Source: Cyclobacteriaceae bacterium (GTDB taxonomy: Bacteria; Bacteroidota; Bacteroidia; Cytophagales; Cyclobacteriaceae). Taken from it: a stretch of DNA of 64,000 nucleotides. The position numbers and the translations under genes were made by a program. Positions 55,601 to 64,000 of the stretch are shown here, in pieces (position 1 is the first letter of the stretch; every line of letters starts with the position of its first letter). Below the pieces are notes generated by a model. That model did no database searches and was not told the origin of the DNA. It was given only the letters and a program-made list of their open reading frames with translations. The DNA is taken from contig JAFIEV010000040.1 of NCBI GenBank assembly GCA_020832305.1, positions 62,001 through 126,000 of the forward strand. The letters are read 5' to 3'.

Positions 55601-57037
55601 GATAACATATACATCCCCGGTATAAAGATCAATGGATTAAATCCACTCAATGGTGTTATAAATAAGTCCTGGCAATTTGCGCATGCCGATTTGCAAAATC
55701 CTGAAATAGCCCTTACACTCAGGCCTGATAAAAAAAGAAAAACCGATAATCATAAACCTGTAAAAACCGCAAGCAGCATAAAGTCAAATACAATTAGCGG
55801 TGATTTGAATTTTATAAACGGAAAATTAAACCTTGCTCTGTCACTGGATTCAGGGGAAATGAAATTTCAAATGGATTACTTCAGCCTTTCGTTAGATGAC
55901 CTCAATCTTTCCAATGTCTCTCAATACGATCAACAACAATTATTCTTTTCAAGGAATTCAATACTTGCACTAAAAAACATCTCGCTTGACCTCCCCGATA
56001 GTTTGAATACGCTCAGTATCGGGGCACTGGATTTTGCACAGGAAGATTCCCTTATGATAATCAACCATATTTGTTTAATGCCCCGCTATGACAAAATGGA
56101 ATATGCAATAAAAGCTGGTAAAGAAGCAGACTGGATCAATTTAAAAAGCAGTGAAGTGGTTTTACAGGGCCTTGATCTACCCAGACTGATACATGATGCA
56201 GCACTGTATTGCCGGCGTATAGATATCGACAGTCTATATGTTGAAGCCTTTAGGAATAAACAAGTCCCATGGCCTGACACTTTATTTAAGCCTATGCCAC
56301 AAGAAACGATATCCCAAATTGCCAATAAATTTGCAGTTGATCAGATATCCATTAAGAATTCGTACATCAGTTATGAAGAACTGCCTGTTGAAGGAACCAA
56401 AGCCGGTAAAATCTATTTTACAGATGTAAATGCCACCATAGGTCCCTTAACCAATGACGACAGTTTACGTACAATAGGTGAAGGATATGCTTTTTCAACC
56501 CTTAATCTAAAAGGGAAACTCATGGGTGAAGGAAATATTTCATCGGTCATGAGGTATGACATGGTTCATGCAGATCAAAATTTTTTAATGACTGCATCAA
56601 TGGGGCCTATCCAACTCGACAAGCTTGAACCTGTGTTGTTGCCTCTGGTATTCATTAATATTCCATCTGGTAAAATGGAGTCTTTACAACTTAGAGTTAA
56701 TGCGAATCGTTATTATGCGGTAGGTGAAATGAGAATGAGATATCATAACCTCAGGGTACAATTTGTCAACCAGCAAAACTATGAATCATCTGGAATGGGT
56801 CCTGCACTGATGACTTTTTTTGCCAACACATTTGTGATAAGAAAAAATAACAACCGGGCACTACTCGTAAGAAAAGGTGATGTATTTTTTGAAAGGGATG
56901 AAACGAGATCTATCTTTAATTACTGGACTAAAATAATCCTCAGTGGAGTGGTAAGCAGTGTTGGCGCCAAAAATCATAGAAAAGAATTGAAACAAATTCA
57001 GGACCAAAGAATTGAAAATATAACAGCAGAACCTTAA
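52664..57037 (+). CDS. Giant AsmA-like/lipid-bridge-like membrane protein (1457 residues)
   Basis: A single N-terminal helix (about 20-42) anchors the protein in the inner membrane; the rest is repetitive amphipathic beta structure, with recurrent units such as FSINNISFWFKNFLIAP and LQLLNLAFDSLMI. The last 150 residues (GPIQLDKLEPVLLPLVFIN to the end) resemble the C-terminal part of DUF748/AsmA-type proteins. Such proteins may span the periplasm and pass lipid along a groove. This assignment rests on architecture and not on a clear family match. The coiled-coil gene follows after 12 bases and shares the terminator at 57698. Confidence 0.72.
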   Translation: MKPEETNYTRRNQRRILFRYLYFSLGTIAVMVVFYFIIKSATENLTLRILQDLVHNQSGGLYQLNSEKIGVQLARKKMSLYNADFSLSDAAVSDTSSMLKTRESTYDAHLTELHINVESLWDVYFRKELKIVSVSAIAPHLDVFYLPDTIERTDISFRTGNLYNLISDYLNLFKVNDFELIDGSFNFIALTEKGQGVFSINNISFWFKNFLIAPESFEDEDKFLYSDDFTVSIKNQLVELPDSINVLTFDQLDVSTADSAIYIQNLRLRTRDILADKDQQSELYDVHVPILKLDGVDFLGAYHQNRLNVDRVKLESPNIITEQTPREVPVEEAAIKNRIARLANDFFEQIAVESFEVKNAQLDLLDWKKLRSRHFTFDSLDFKLSRLLIDSSNYQTNNRVYAFNSVELTIRNYHQRLADSIHAISVEIATANTATQTISAENFVLAPFRKLTGQTNENMQKNDIFHVTIPHFLLSGFDLKKILYEDTVRIQNAIFTDPDVEFYHNPGQKRRKEDTPQNIRDIYAPAEELGLSIYLGNIDLRNGKYRHFVSNREKAVVSLEGMNLQLLNLAFDSLMIHGERSRRRELLRFQIAAGNVNLYQRNKNLHFENLRYTTRGETMSIGQINLQQEPDGNNNNDKLPFQLEGASARIAGLNLPVLIYDQKIEADTLFIDLPLLSIEADPPGYSQNGRRPDLGKPILIPEDLFVRTYVAGFNTAQITHEKHTWLSISHGKVISSGINRAPDDIELNLFEGDFKIEGKSFKYNSPWDFLTLQGEEFIFSKSDSSISIQNTSLKDVFYLDNKKFELNAHLPELLIGGFDSESAIHKNQIDIDEIFTRGALVTFKPLPNDRRFNIKPKARPAKNKSDKVDDTGSFVNIKKISIEKTSIHAHDPPHINVETSIQNLHIRDIAFSTHELKLENLNIIFNNYSTNIDFLKYSDAEKSIVNIKNISFDSERDEFITGAISYYPIEKNEEQVFTIDNIYIPGIKINGLNPLNGVINKSWQFAHADLQNPEIALTLRPDKKRKTDNHKPVKTASSIKSNTISGDLNFINGKLNLALSLDSGEMKFQMDYFSLSLDDLNLSNVSQYDQQQLFFSRNSILALKNISLDLPDSLNTLSIGALDFAQEDSLMIINHICLMPRYDKMEYAIKAGKEADWINLKSSEVVLQGLDLPRLIHDAALYCRRIDIDSLYVEAFRNKQVPWPDTLFKPMPQETISQIANKFAVDQISIKNSYISYEELPVEGTKAGKIYFTDVNATIGPLTNDDSLRTIGEGYAFSTLNLKGKLMGEGNISSVMRYDMVHADQNFLMTASMGPIQLDKLEPVLLPLVFINIPSGKMESLQLRVNANRYYAVGEMRMRYHNLRVQFVNQQNYESSGMGPALMTFFANTFVIRKNNNRALLVRKGDVFFERDETRSIFNYWTKIILSGVVSSVGAKNHRKELKQIQDQRIENITAEP

Positions 57038-57049
57038 AATCTCATCGAA

Positions 57050-57676
57050 ATGGAAGACAAAAAAAACCGAACCATCGAAGAAATCCAGCATGAATTGGAA
57101 AGCCTTGAAAATTATCTACAGTTGGGAGAGAAAAAATTTTTAGAGGCATATGGTAAAAATAAGGAGCGATTCGCTGAACTCCTGAAGCAGGTACACGAAT
57201 ATGTTTCAAAAATTGAAAAAGGTGGTAGTGATAAAATAAAGGAGTTTAAAGAAAGCTCTGAATACTTGTTGCAAACCCTCGAAACTGATTTTGATATTTC
57301 ATACATCGAATACAGCAACGAGCCACAGGATATTCTTAAAGCTTTGGAAAGTTTTGAGGAAGTGTTAAAAAATCATTATGATGAAATAACTTCTGAAGCT
57401 GGTAAAAAGAAAGAAGATTTTAAATCAGAAATGTTGAAAGGCATACAAAAGTTTAAATCTGAACTTGCCATTCAACAAGTACATTTAGATCATCATAAAA
57501 GAGAAGCGCTCGATGATTTTGAAGGCTGGAAACAGGAAAGATTGCATCAAATAAAAGATTTAAAATCAAAACTCGATAGCAATGTAAAAACCGCTGAGCA
57601 AAAGTTTGAATTGTTTACTCACGACATAGGAGAAGCTTATGATGCCTTAAAAAAAGCTTTTTTACGCCTTAAGTGA
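57050..57676 (+). CDS. Coiled-coil protein, function unknown
   Basis: The 208-residue product is nearly all charged helix, with heptad-like patterning (about 8-60 and 105-200), no signal peptide and no membrane segment. Lysine and glutamate are abundant. I do not recognise a family. Position 12 bases behind the AsmA-like gene suggests a joint role, perhaps as a cytosolic partner at the base of that protein, but this is inference. A perfect hairpin terminator lies just past the stop. Confidence 0.7.
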   Translation: MEDKKNRTIEEIQHELESLENYLQLGEKKFLEAYGKNKERFAELLKQVHEYVSKIEKGGSDKIKEFKESSEYLLQTLETDFDISYIEYSNEPQDILKALESFEEVLKNHYDEITSEAGKKKEDFKSEMLKGIQKFKSELAIQQVHLDHHKREALDDFEGWKQERLHQIKDLKSKLDSNVKTAEQKFELFTHDIGEAYDALKKAFLRLK

Positions 57677-57697
57677 TTTCGCCACAGATAAAAAATT

Positions 57698-57737
57698 AAA
57701 AGCCAGGGCATATGTAAAAATGACCCTGGCTTTTTTT
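57698..57737. terminator. Bidirectional intrinsic terminator
   Basis: AAAAGCCAGGG-type and CCCTGGCTTTT arms pair perfectly around a 15-base loop, with T on one side and A on the other, between the convergent coiled-coil and GH88 genes. Confidence 0.87.
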
Positions 57738-57763
57738 GCTCTTTTCTTTCAACAATTTAATGA

Positions 57764-58951
57764 TTATAAAAACCTTTGCTTCCAACGCAAAAGTGCTTCA
57801 ATAAAATAATAATCTGCATAGGTAAGCGGAACATCCACCTCAGAATTACCCGGTAAGTGCCCTACCGAATGCCGTAAGATAAAATTTCCATTTTCACCTG
57901 GTCTGGCAAGGTAGGCCTCCGACGCCAATGCTTTTAACTGATTTTCAGCTACCTTTATATAATTTTTTGACTTTTCACCTAAGTTGTAGTCAGACAATTC
58001 TATGAGGGCAGAGGCTATGATCGCACCTGCCGAGGCATCTCTTTTGGCGTCAGGTATATTGGGAGCGTTAAAATCCCAATATGGGATCATATCTTCAGGC
58101 ATAGAAGGATGATTGATTATGAAATCAGCAATATTTATTGCATGATCGAGGTATTTTTGTTGCTTGGTTTCCCGGTACATCACTACATATCCATAAAGTC
58201 CCCAAGCTTGTCCTCTGGCCCATGCAGATTCATCGTTATACCCTTGAAAGGTTTGCTTAATATGTGGTTCTCCGCTTATGGTATCATACGAAACAACATG
58301 ATAGCAACTGTAATCATCCCTGTAATGATGATTGATGGTTTTATCGGCGTGAGCTACAGATAATTCTGTAAAAAAGGGGTCTCCAGATTCTTTACTTGCC
58401 CAGAACATTAATTCGAGGTTCATCATATTGTCAATGATCACAGGGTATTGCCACAGATGTTTATTGAAATCCCAGCTGCGAATCAATTGTATTTTTTCAT
58501 TGTAACGGGTTGACAGGGATTTTGCCCCGGTTAGCAATACTTCTTTATAGCTTTCTTCTCCGATAATCCTCAGGCCATTTCCAAAACTGCAATAAAGCAT
58601 AAACCCTACATCGTGATTGTCGGTGGTGTATTTTTCACGCTCAACTCTTTGGGTATACAATTTAGCGTATCTCAGCAAATCATCATTATTAGTGTATTCA
58701 TATAGATACCAGAGTGTTCCGGGGAAAAAACCACTGGTCCACCACCTTGAATCCGAGGTCTTAAATTCGCCGTTTTCATAGGTTCTCGGCAATCGGCCTT
58801 CCTCTGATTCGAGTTTGTTTGCCATTTCAAAATATTGTCTGGCAGAAATATCCATTACGGTTTCAATCAGATCAGACATAGAATTTTTTTCAACCTCTTT
58901 TGAGCAAGCGGAAAAAGTAAAAATTAATACAATTAAAAGTAATTTTTTCAT
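57764..58951 (-). CDS. GH88 unsaturated glucuronyl/galacturonyl hydrolase lipoprotein
   Basis: The 395-residue enzyme hydrolyses the unsaturated uronic acid at the end of oligosaccharides made by polysaccharide lyases. The catalytic aspartates are D114 in DNHDVGFM and D174 in IDNMMNLE. A lipoprotein-type signal ends at C16 (FTFSACS), so it is tethered in the envelope. Product unsaturated oligogalacturonates from the PL22 lyase at 29029 would be a fitting substrate. The start is ATG 58951. It lies 46 bases past the end of the small barrel-like gene. Confidence 0.9.
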   Translation of the reverse strand: MKKLLLIVLIFTFSACSKEVEKNSMSDLIETVMDISARQYFEMANKLESEEGRLPRTYENGEFKTSDSRWWTSGFFPGTLWYLYEYTNNDDLLRYAKLYTQRVEREKYTTDNHDVGFMLYCSFGNGLRIIGEESYKEVLLTGAKSLSTRYNEKIQLIRSWDFNKHLWQYPVIIDNMMNLELMFWASKESGDPFFTELSVAHADKTINHHYRDDYSCYHVVSYDTISGEPHIKQTFQGYNDESAWARGQAWGLYGYVVMYRETKQQKYLDHAINIADFIINHPSMPEDMIPYWDFNAPNIPDAKRDASAGAIIASALIELSDYNLGEKSKNYIKVAENQLKALASEAYLARPGENGNFILRHSVGHLPGNSEVDVPLTYADYYFIEALLRWKQRFL

Positions 58952-58997
58952 GTAAATAAGAGAGTTAGAATTAGCGTAAAAAAATATCTGCGACTAT

Positions 58998-59570
58998 TTA
59001 GGGTCCTCGATGAATTGGAATATTAATTCCAAAGCTAATATCAGGATAAATGGCTCTTTCAATCACCAAACCAGCCCTGAGTTGCACCGATTTCCTTCTA
59101 TGTACGCCCATAAATTTCGTCCAGGCCAATTCCGGAGCCCATGCGAAACCATTGTATTCGTCTTCAAAAATATAGCGGTAAATTCTATGGTATCGTACAC
59201 CTGCCGAAACATTCTGACCCAGATAAATACCGGCAGCTCCATTTACCGAATTAATAATTAAAGTAGTTTGCAAGGCCCCTTCGAGAAACAAAACTGGTCT
59301 GTTATTGTAAAAATAAATGTAGGTAAGATTGACTCCCGCAACAAACACGCCCCCAAGACGACTTCCCAGGTATAAAGTGCTTTTACCTGAAGGAACAATC
59401 TTTGTATCAAAAGCTTCTGAATAAAAAATAATATCAGTTGAGTCGGCGGCAACCGGCACCCATTCATATCTGCTGTTTTGCGCATGCAAAAAAGATATTC
59501 CTGGTAATCCAACCAATATCAACAAAACCAAACGTAAAAAAATCGATCCGTACATAGGCATACAAATCAT
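58998..59570 (-). CDS. Small exported beta-rich protein, possible outer-membrane barrel
   Basis: The 190-residue protein has a signal peptide (about 1-30, ending near LHAQ) and alternating strands such as LYLGSRLGGVFVAGVNLTYI and AGIYLGQNVSAGVRYHRIYR. This resembles a small outer-membrane barrel of eight strands or so, but I cannot name a family. Start ATG 59570 is used; ATG 59561 is equally possible. It lies upstream of the GH88 gene on the same strand. Confidence 0.62.
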   Translation of the reverse strand: MICMPMYGSIFLRLVLLILVGLPGISFLHAQNSRYEWVPVAADSTDIIFYSEAFDTKIVPSGKSTLYLGSRLGGVFVAGVNLTYIYFYNNRPVLFLEGALQTTLIINSVNGAAGIYLGQNVSAGVRYHRIYRYIFEDEYNGFAWAPELAWTKFMGVHRRKSVQLRAGLVIERAIYPDISFGINIPIHRGP

Positions 59571-59913
59571 TTAGCGAGTAAAGATATATAAAATTATAAA
59601 ATATATAGGACAATGATAATCAATATTTCAAGCATCCAAAATAAATTTGCAAAATTCTCAAAATTTTCAGTTTAACCAGGAGACAAATTGTATTTAGTGA
59701 TCTTCTTCGATAAAATTGTTTTTTAGAATCTCTGTACTTTTACAATAAAAACGTTTTAAAAATGCTAATCTGACATTATATTGTTACGTAAATATCTTAA
59801 GAGAGATGTATCTCAAAATGTGGCCAGAGCGTTTGTAAAGCCATTGGTACGCCAATTATATTTGTGAGTATGGAAATCGAAAATATTCCTGTTACCTATA
59901 ATTAAATTTACAC
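59571..59913. other. Divergent gap with a strong promoter for the kinase-like gene
   Basis: The 343-base gap holds a promoter for the plus-strand gene at 59832-59864, a second TAAATTTG at 59642-59649, and a short GAGAT-GT-ATCTC inverted repeat near 59803. I see no gene. Confidence 0.5.
59832..59864 (+). promoter_or_regulatory. Promoter for the cytidylate-kinase-like gene
   Basis: TTTG (59832-59835), 21 bases, TATATTTG (59857-59864) is a near-ideal Bacteroidota -33/-7 pair, 49 bases upstream of the ATG. Confidence 0.68.
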
Positions 59914-60621
59914 ATGAAAAACTCTTTGCTGGATTACATGGAAAAAAGGTTGCATCCTGAAATCAACCAGACAGGATCAACTGTCGGAAGCTTGCCTGTG
60001 ATTACTTTATCCAGACAATATGGTTGTCCGGCGAAAAAACTAGCCGCTAATCTCACACTTGCACTCAATAAAGTACAAATCGTTCATGAAAACAAACCAA
60101 AATGGAATTGGATTGGCAAGGAAATCCTGGAAGAGTCAGCTAAATCATTGAAAATTGAAGCCAAAGAAGTGCGTGAGGCCGTCGCCAATGAAAGTTCACT
60201 TATAAACGATTTATTGCAGTCATTTACCCATAAATATTATCCTACTGAAGTTAAAATTAAAAAAACCATTGCAGAGGTTATAAGACTTAATGCTGAGAAG
60301 GGTAATATTGTAATTGTAGGACGGGCTGCCGCTGCCATTTGCCGGGATATCCCCAATTCACTGCATATCCGATTGGTTGCCCCCAAAGACTGGAGAATTC
60401 ATCATGTTGCCAAAGAATACAATCTCACACTGGAAGAAGCATCAAAGCGAATAGCTGATATTGACCACAAAAGAGACTTGCTATTACAGTTCTACATCGG
60501 TAAAAAAGCTGACGAAACTTTATTTGACGTTATTTTTAATTATATGACTACCTCTGAAGAGGAAATCATTCAGGCAGTGATCAAAGTTCTGCAGGTGAGA
60601 AAAATGCTCCCTGGTAGCTAA
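59914..60621 (+). CDS. Cytidylate-kinase-like family protein
   Basis: The 235-residue protein resembles the cytidylate kinase-like family (AAK/PF13189 type). The P-loop-like segment VITLSRQYGCPAKKLAANLT, then VGRAAAAICRD, LHIRLVAPKDWRIHHVAK and DHKRDLLLQFYIG follow the order of that family. The P loop departs from the usual G-x-x-G-x-GK(S/T), so nucleotide phosphoryl transfer should not be assumed. The gene has its own promoter and converges on the hybrid regulator. Confidence 0.82.
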   Translation: MKNSLLDYMEKRLHPEINQTGSTVGSLPVITLSRQYGCPAKKLAANLTLALNKVQIVHENKPKWNWIGKEILEESAKSLKIEAKEVREAVANESSLINDLLQSFTHKYYPTEVKIKKTIAEVIRLNAEKGNIVIVGRAAAAICRDIPNSLHIRLVAPKDWRIHHVAKEYNLTLEEASKRIADIDHKRDLLLQFYIGKKADETLFDVIFNYMTTSEEEIIQAVIKVLQVRKMLPGS

Positions 60622-60803
60622 ACAAGCCAGGGCCTGATGAAAAAAGTATGCATCTGCAATATGAATTCAGGATATTAAAACAGACCTGCAAGACAGTTGG
60701 TTTTCAGCTCACCTTATCTTTTTTTTTCAAAGTGCATAGCTTACCATTGATTTAGCTCATTGATAAAAAGGACATCAAAGGCATTGCCATACATGATCAA
60801 ATT

Positions 60804-63800
60804 TTAATTTTTAACGGCTCTGTTTTGATTTGCAAATTCTGAGGGGGTTTGGCCAAATTGTTTTGAAAAACATTTGGAAAAATACTGAGGATCATTGAAA
60901 CCTACATCTGATGATACTTCAGTGATGGTACAATTGGTTTTTTTAAGCAGCTGCGCCGCCCTTTTGAGACGAATTAGACGAATAAATTCATTGGCAGACT
61001 GATTGGTTACTGCCTGCAATTTTCTGTAAAGTACCGAACGGGACATTCCGATTTCTCTCACAAATCTCCTTACATCAAAATCGGGGTCTGAAATATTATC
61101 TTCTACTATTTTCACTGCCTTTATTACGAACTGTTCATCAGCAGATTCAATGGCAATCTCTGTTGGTTCGAGTAATAAATTCTTTTTAAATAATTCTCTT
61201 AACCTTTTTCGGCTTGCAATGAGATTCTGTACCCTTGCCAAAAGAATACTGCTGTCAAAAGGTTTTGTAATGTAATCATCCCCTCCAATCTGATATCCTG
61301 CCAAATGCCTTTCCCTGCTATCCCATGCCGTCAACAATATCACAGGTATGTGGCTGGTTTCTTCCTTTTCTTTGATTTTGCTACATAATTCTATTCCATT
61401 TATTCCTGGCATCATAATATCGCTTATTATGAGATCCGGAATGTATCTGGCTGCAATGTCTAAACCAGACCTGCCATTATCTGCCTCAATTATACAGTAA
61501 TTCTCTTCCAGACACATCCTGATAAATTTCCTGATATCCCGGTTGTCATCAACCACAAGTACAATGGGTTTATTTGTTTGGATTGAATCATTTTCATGTA
61601 TAAGTTCATCATCTGCCATTTGATGCAAAGGTTCCTCGTCCAGAAAATTCATCAATTTGTTTTTAAGGTCAGCTTGCTCAAGAGAATGATTTTCGACAAA
61701 ATCCTCAGAATTAAATAAGGTCTTGTCAAGAGGAAGGCTTACTACAAATTTACTGCCTTTTCCCTCTTCGCTTTCAACCAGAATACTGCCATTGTGCATT
61801 TCTATCAATTCACGGGTATGCGAAAGACCTATTCCACTGCTTTCAAGTGCAATGGTTTTTCGCAACTTTTCATCAGGGCTTATTTTGTAGAAGCGATCAA
61901 AGATTTTAGTCATCCGCTCGCGTGATATCCCAATACCATTATCCTGAACGCTGATTTGCACATTTGAATCCTGGGGTCTATATTCAATTTCTACCAATAT
62001 ACGACCTCCGTCTGGTGTAAATTTAAAGGCATTTGAAAGAAGATTATAAAATATTTTATCAAGTTTATCTACGTCACAATACATCCACAATTCTTCACAA
62101 TTACTCCTGAAAGTGTAATTCATTTTGTGTTGAAGTGCAAAATCATCAAAAGCTTCTTTGATGTTTTTAATGAAAGAGATGATATTTTCCTGTTTGAGGG
62201 TCAGGTCCATTTTACCTTTTTCCATTTTCCTGAATTCCATTAGCTGATTGACCATTCTCAACAAGCGCATGGAATTTCTATGCATAATAGAAATATGACT
62301 TTTATAATTTTGCGTAACCGCATGATCTTCCATGAGTTTTTCAAGTGGGCCAATGATCAGTGTAAGCGGAGTCCTTAATTCGTGGGATATATTGGTAAAA
62401 AACCTGAGTTTCATTTGGGCTACTTCATCTATTTTTTGTTTTTCAAGCTCCTTAATTCGGATATTATTCTTCATTTGAGCCCTGTCATTGGCAAATTTCC
62501 GGAATGAATACAATAGAAAAATAAAGGTCATAGTGTATATAAGGTAGGCCCATGATGTTTTCCAAGGAGGAGGCAACACTTTGATATGAATAAAAGCCCC
62601 TTCATCATTCCATACTCCATCGTTATTGGAAGCTTTTACCCTGAATACATAATCCCCCGAATGGAGGTTTGTATAGGTAACCATCCTGCGGGTACCGGCA
62701 TGTGTCCATTCCGGCATAAAACCTTCCATCATGTAGGCATATTGATTTTTTTCCGATGAAATAAAATTAAGTGCTGTATATTCAATAGAAATTACCGATT
62801 GTTTATGAGTGAGTGTAATATGCCTGGTCTCACTGATATGTTGTGTAAGCGGACTATTTTCTGAGCCTATTTCAAGTGGTTTATTATTAACATGAAAGCC
62901 AGTTATATATACTTTGGGTTGAATTGGATTTTCCTGTATCGATAATGGATTAAAAACATTGAATCCATTTACACCTCCAAAATACATTTCACCATTCCTG
63001 GTTTTCCAGGAAGCATTATATGAAAATTCATTGCTCTGTAGCCCGTCACTTCGCTCAAAATTTTTAAAAGTCATTTTCTCAGGATTAAACCTGCATAAAC
63101 CCTTATTGGTGCTCAGCCATAAATTTCCATTGTTATCTTCCTGTATACTATGTATGGCATCATTTGGCAAACCATCATAGGCGTTGTAAACCCTGAAACT
63201 TTTTTCATCTGGCATCAGCAAATTGAGCCCCCCTCCTTCAGTTCCTATCCATATCCGGTTTTTTTTATCCTGAAAAATACATCTCACATCGTTGCTGCTC
63301 AGGGAATGTTCGTCATCGGGATTATGCCAAAAACTACTAAACTCCAAAGTTTCAGGATTCATACGGCTAAGACCTGTGCCTCCTACCCATATATTGCCTC
63401 TTATATCCTCAGTTAGACAGGTTACCCGGTGCACAAATTTTTCAGGCTGATTGATACTAAATCTCAAGGGCAGAAAATCATCAGTTTCATTGCGATAAAG
63501 ATGTAAACCTCCATTCAGCGACCCGATCCAAATTCTCGACCTGGAATCTTTGAGCAAGGCCCAGATATGTTCACCTTGCAAGGCATTTGGAAGTCGTGGA
63601 TTGGCATCACAGCGTCGAAAAATGCCGGATTTGGCATTTAATATATTTAAGCCCCCCTGATAAGTGCCTATCCAAAGCTCTTCTTCATTTACCGACAGCA
63701 GGGAAGTAACGGCGTTGCTGCTCAGGGAATTTGGATCGGTGGCATTATGCTGATAATGAGTAAATTTCTGACTTACCGGATCAAATGCATTAAGTCCTCC

Positions 63801-64000
63801 ACCGTCAGTTCCAATCCAAATCATTCCAGAAGGATCTTCATGTATTGACAGCACTGCTTTGTGACTCAAACTATAATTTTTAACCGGATGATGCCAGAAA
63901 TGCCTGAATTGCTGATTCTGACTGTGGTGTAAATTAATGCCGGCACCAAAAGTCCCCACCCACATAATGTTTTCATCGTCTTCATAAAGACTGTAAACCG
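60804..64000 (-). CDS. Hybrid two-component system regulator (HTCS), 5' end beyond window
   Basis: The frame continues past the right edge (upstream of the first internal ATG at 63965 it still encodes VYSLYEDDENI), so the N terminus is missing. Visible in order: a Reg_prop beta-propeller (many WIGT repeats such as RIWIGSLNGGLHLY), a Y_Y_Y domain, a membrane helix, HisKA with H in FTNISHELRTPLT, HATPase (DNGIGISRE, SSGIGLSHT), a receiver domain with the phosphoacceptor D in LIISDIMMPG, and a C-terminal AraC helix-turn-helix. Such proteins sense oligosaccharides in the periplasm and control polysaccharide-utilisation loci. GH88 nearby may belong to its regulon. Confidence 0.93.
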   Translation of the reverse strand, partial: VYSLYEDDENIMWVGTFGAGINLHHSQNQQFRHFWHHPVKNYSLSHKAVLSIHEDPSGMIWIGTDGGGLNAFDPVSQKFTHYQHNATDPNSLSSNAVTSLLSVNEEELWIGTYQGGLNILNAKSGIFRRCDANPRLPNALQGEHIWALLKDSRSRIWIGSLNGGLHLYRNETDDFLPLRFSINQPEKFVHRVTCLTEDIRGNIWVGGTGLSRMNPETLEFSSFWHNPDDEHSLSSNDVRCIFQDKKNRIWIGTEGGGLNLLMPDEKSFRVYNAYDGLPNDAIHSIQEDNNGNLWLSTNKGLCRFNPEKMTFKNFERSDGLQSNEFSYNASWKTRNGEMYFGGVNGFNVFNPLSIQENPIQPKVYITGFHVNNKPLEIGSENSPLTQHISETRHITLTHKQSVISIEYTALNFISSEKNQYAYMMEGFMPEWTHAGTRRMVTYTNLHSGDYVFRVKASNNDGVWNDEGAFIHIKVLPPPWKTSWAYLIYTMTFIFLLYSFRKFANDRAQMKNNIRIKELEKQKIDEVAQMKLRFFTNISHELRTPLTLIIGPLEKLMEDHAVTQNYKSHISIMHRNSMRLLRMVNQLMEFRKMEKGKMDLTLKQENIISFIKNIKEAFDDFALQHKMNYTFRSNCEELWMYCDVDKLDKIFYNLLSNAFKFTPDGGRILVEIEYRPQDSNVQISVQDNGIGISRERMTKIFDRFYKISPDEKLRKTIALESSGIGLSHTRELIEMHNGSILVESEEGKGSKFVVSLPLDKTLFNSEDFVENHSLEQADLKNKLMNFLDEEPLHQMADDELIHENDSIQTNKPIVLVVDDNRDIRKFIRMCLEENYCIIEADNGRSGLDIAARYIPDLIISDIMMPGINGIELCSKIKEKEETSHIPVILLTAWDSRERHLAGYQIGGDDYITKPFDSSILLARVQNLIASRKRLRELFKKNLLLEPTEIAIESADEQFVIKAVKIVEDNISDPDFDVRRFVREIGMSRSVLYRKLQAVTNQSANEFIRLIRLKRAAQLLKKTNCTITEVSSDVGFNDPQYFSKCFSKQFGQTPSEFANQNRAVKN

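Noticed and set aside
1-64000. tRNA, rRNA, CRISPR array, riboswitch, or intact insertion sequence
   Set aside because: I looked through all gaps and found no cloverleaf-like GTTCxA segment with matching acceptor stems, no regularly spaced repeats, and no intact transposase.

Overview
The window looks like a chromosomal segment of a free-living Bacteroidota, most plausibly a Cytophagales-like or related environmental lineage; I cannot name a genus. Support comes from AT-rich intergenic DNA with TAnnTTTG-type -7 promoter boxes and few Shine-Dalgarno sites, an UpxY-type antiterminator, a hybrid two-component regulator of the polysaccharide-utilisation type, a surface protein with SprB-like repeats, a fused E1 alpha/beta 2-oxoacid dehydrogenase, and an orphan Wzc/Wza pair. 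About 43 protein genes are supported. I saw no rRNA, tRNA, CRISPR array or intact insertion sequence.

Layout. 1-3.9 kb: a minus-strand surface group (a giant cohesin-like/SprB-like protein running off the left edge, a DUF4864-like protein, a secreted L-type lectin). 4-9.5 kb: an SDR, methionine aminopeptidase and ferrochelatase, a family 2 glycosyltransferase, an ArsR regulator with a perfect operator palindrome, a small conserved protein and a serine/threonine dehydratase. 9.7-16.7 kb (minus): glutamate dehydrogenase, SDR, DinB/YfiT-like protein, FkbM methyltransferase, a GRP-type sugar transporter and a eukaryote-like glycogen branching enzyme. 17-25 kb: rplS, dapF, the fused E1 gene, alanine dehydrogenase, then an EI24/CysZ-like membrane protein, aldehyde dehydrogenase and alpha/beta hydrolase operon.

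25.6-30.3 kb is the most accessory-looking stretch: an AraC regulator, an FrsA-like alpha/beta hydrolase whose expected catalytic histidine is replaced by lysine, and a methyltransferase. Just downstream lies a decayed copy of the 3' end of the alpha/beta hydrolase gene that sits upstream of the cassette. An oligogalacturonate lyase (PL22) follows. 30.5-37.6 kb (minus) holds a 1237-residue NtrY-like multi-pass histidine kinase whose stop overlaps the start of a 1157-residue outer-membrane barrel protein, a candidate undescribed envelope sensory pair. The gap behind the kinase contains a relic of a REP-associated tyrosine transposase.

38-47 kb: M28 peptidase, GroES-like protein, class III cyclase-TPR protein with unusual purine-specifying residues, LacI regulator with an adjacent palindrome, a DUF2147 protein, PdeM, and an ECF sigma/anti-sigma pair. 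47-51 kb: UpxY, BY-kinase and Wza-like lipoprotein, with no glycosyltransferases, flippase or polymerase next to them. 51-64 kb: an AI-2E-family transporter, a 1457-residue AsmA-like/lipid-bridge-like protein with a coiled-coil partner, a GH88 lipoprotein, a small barrel-like protein, a cytidylate-kinase-like protein and a hybrid two-component regulator running off the right edge. The PL22, GH88 and hybrid regulator together suggest use of uronate-containing polysaccharides such as pectin.
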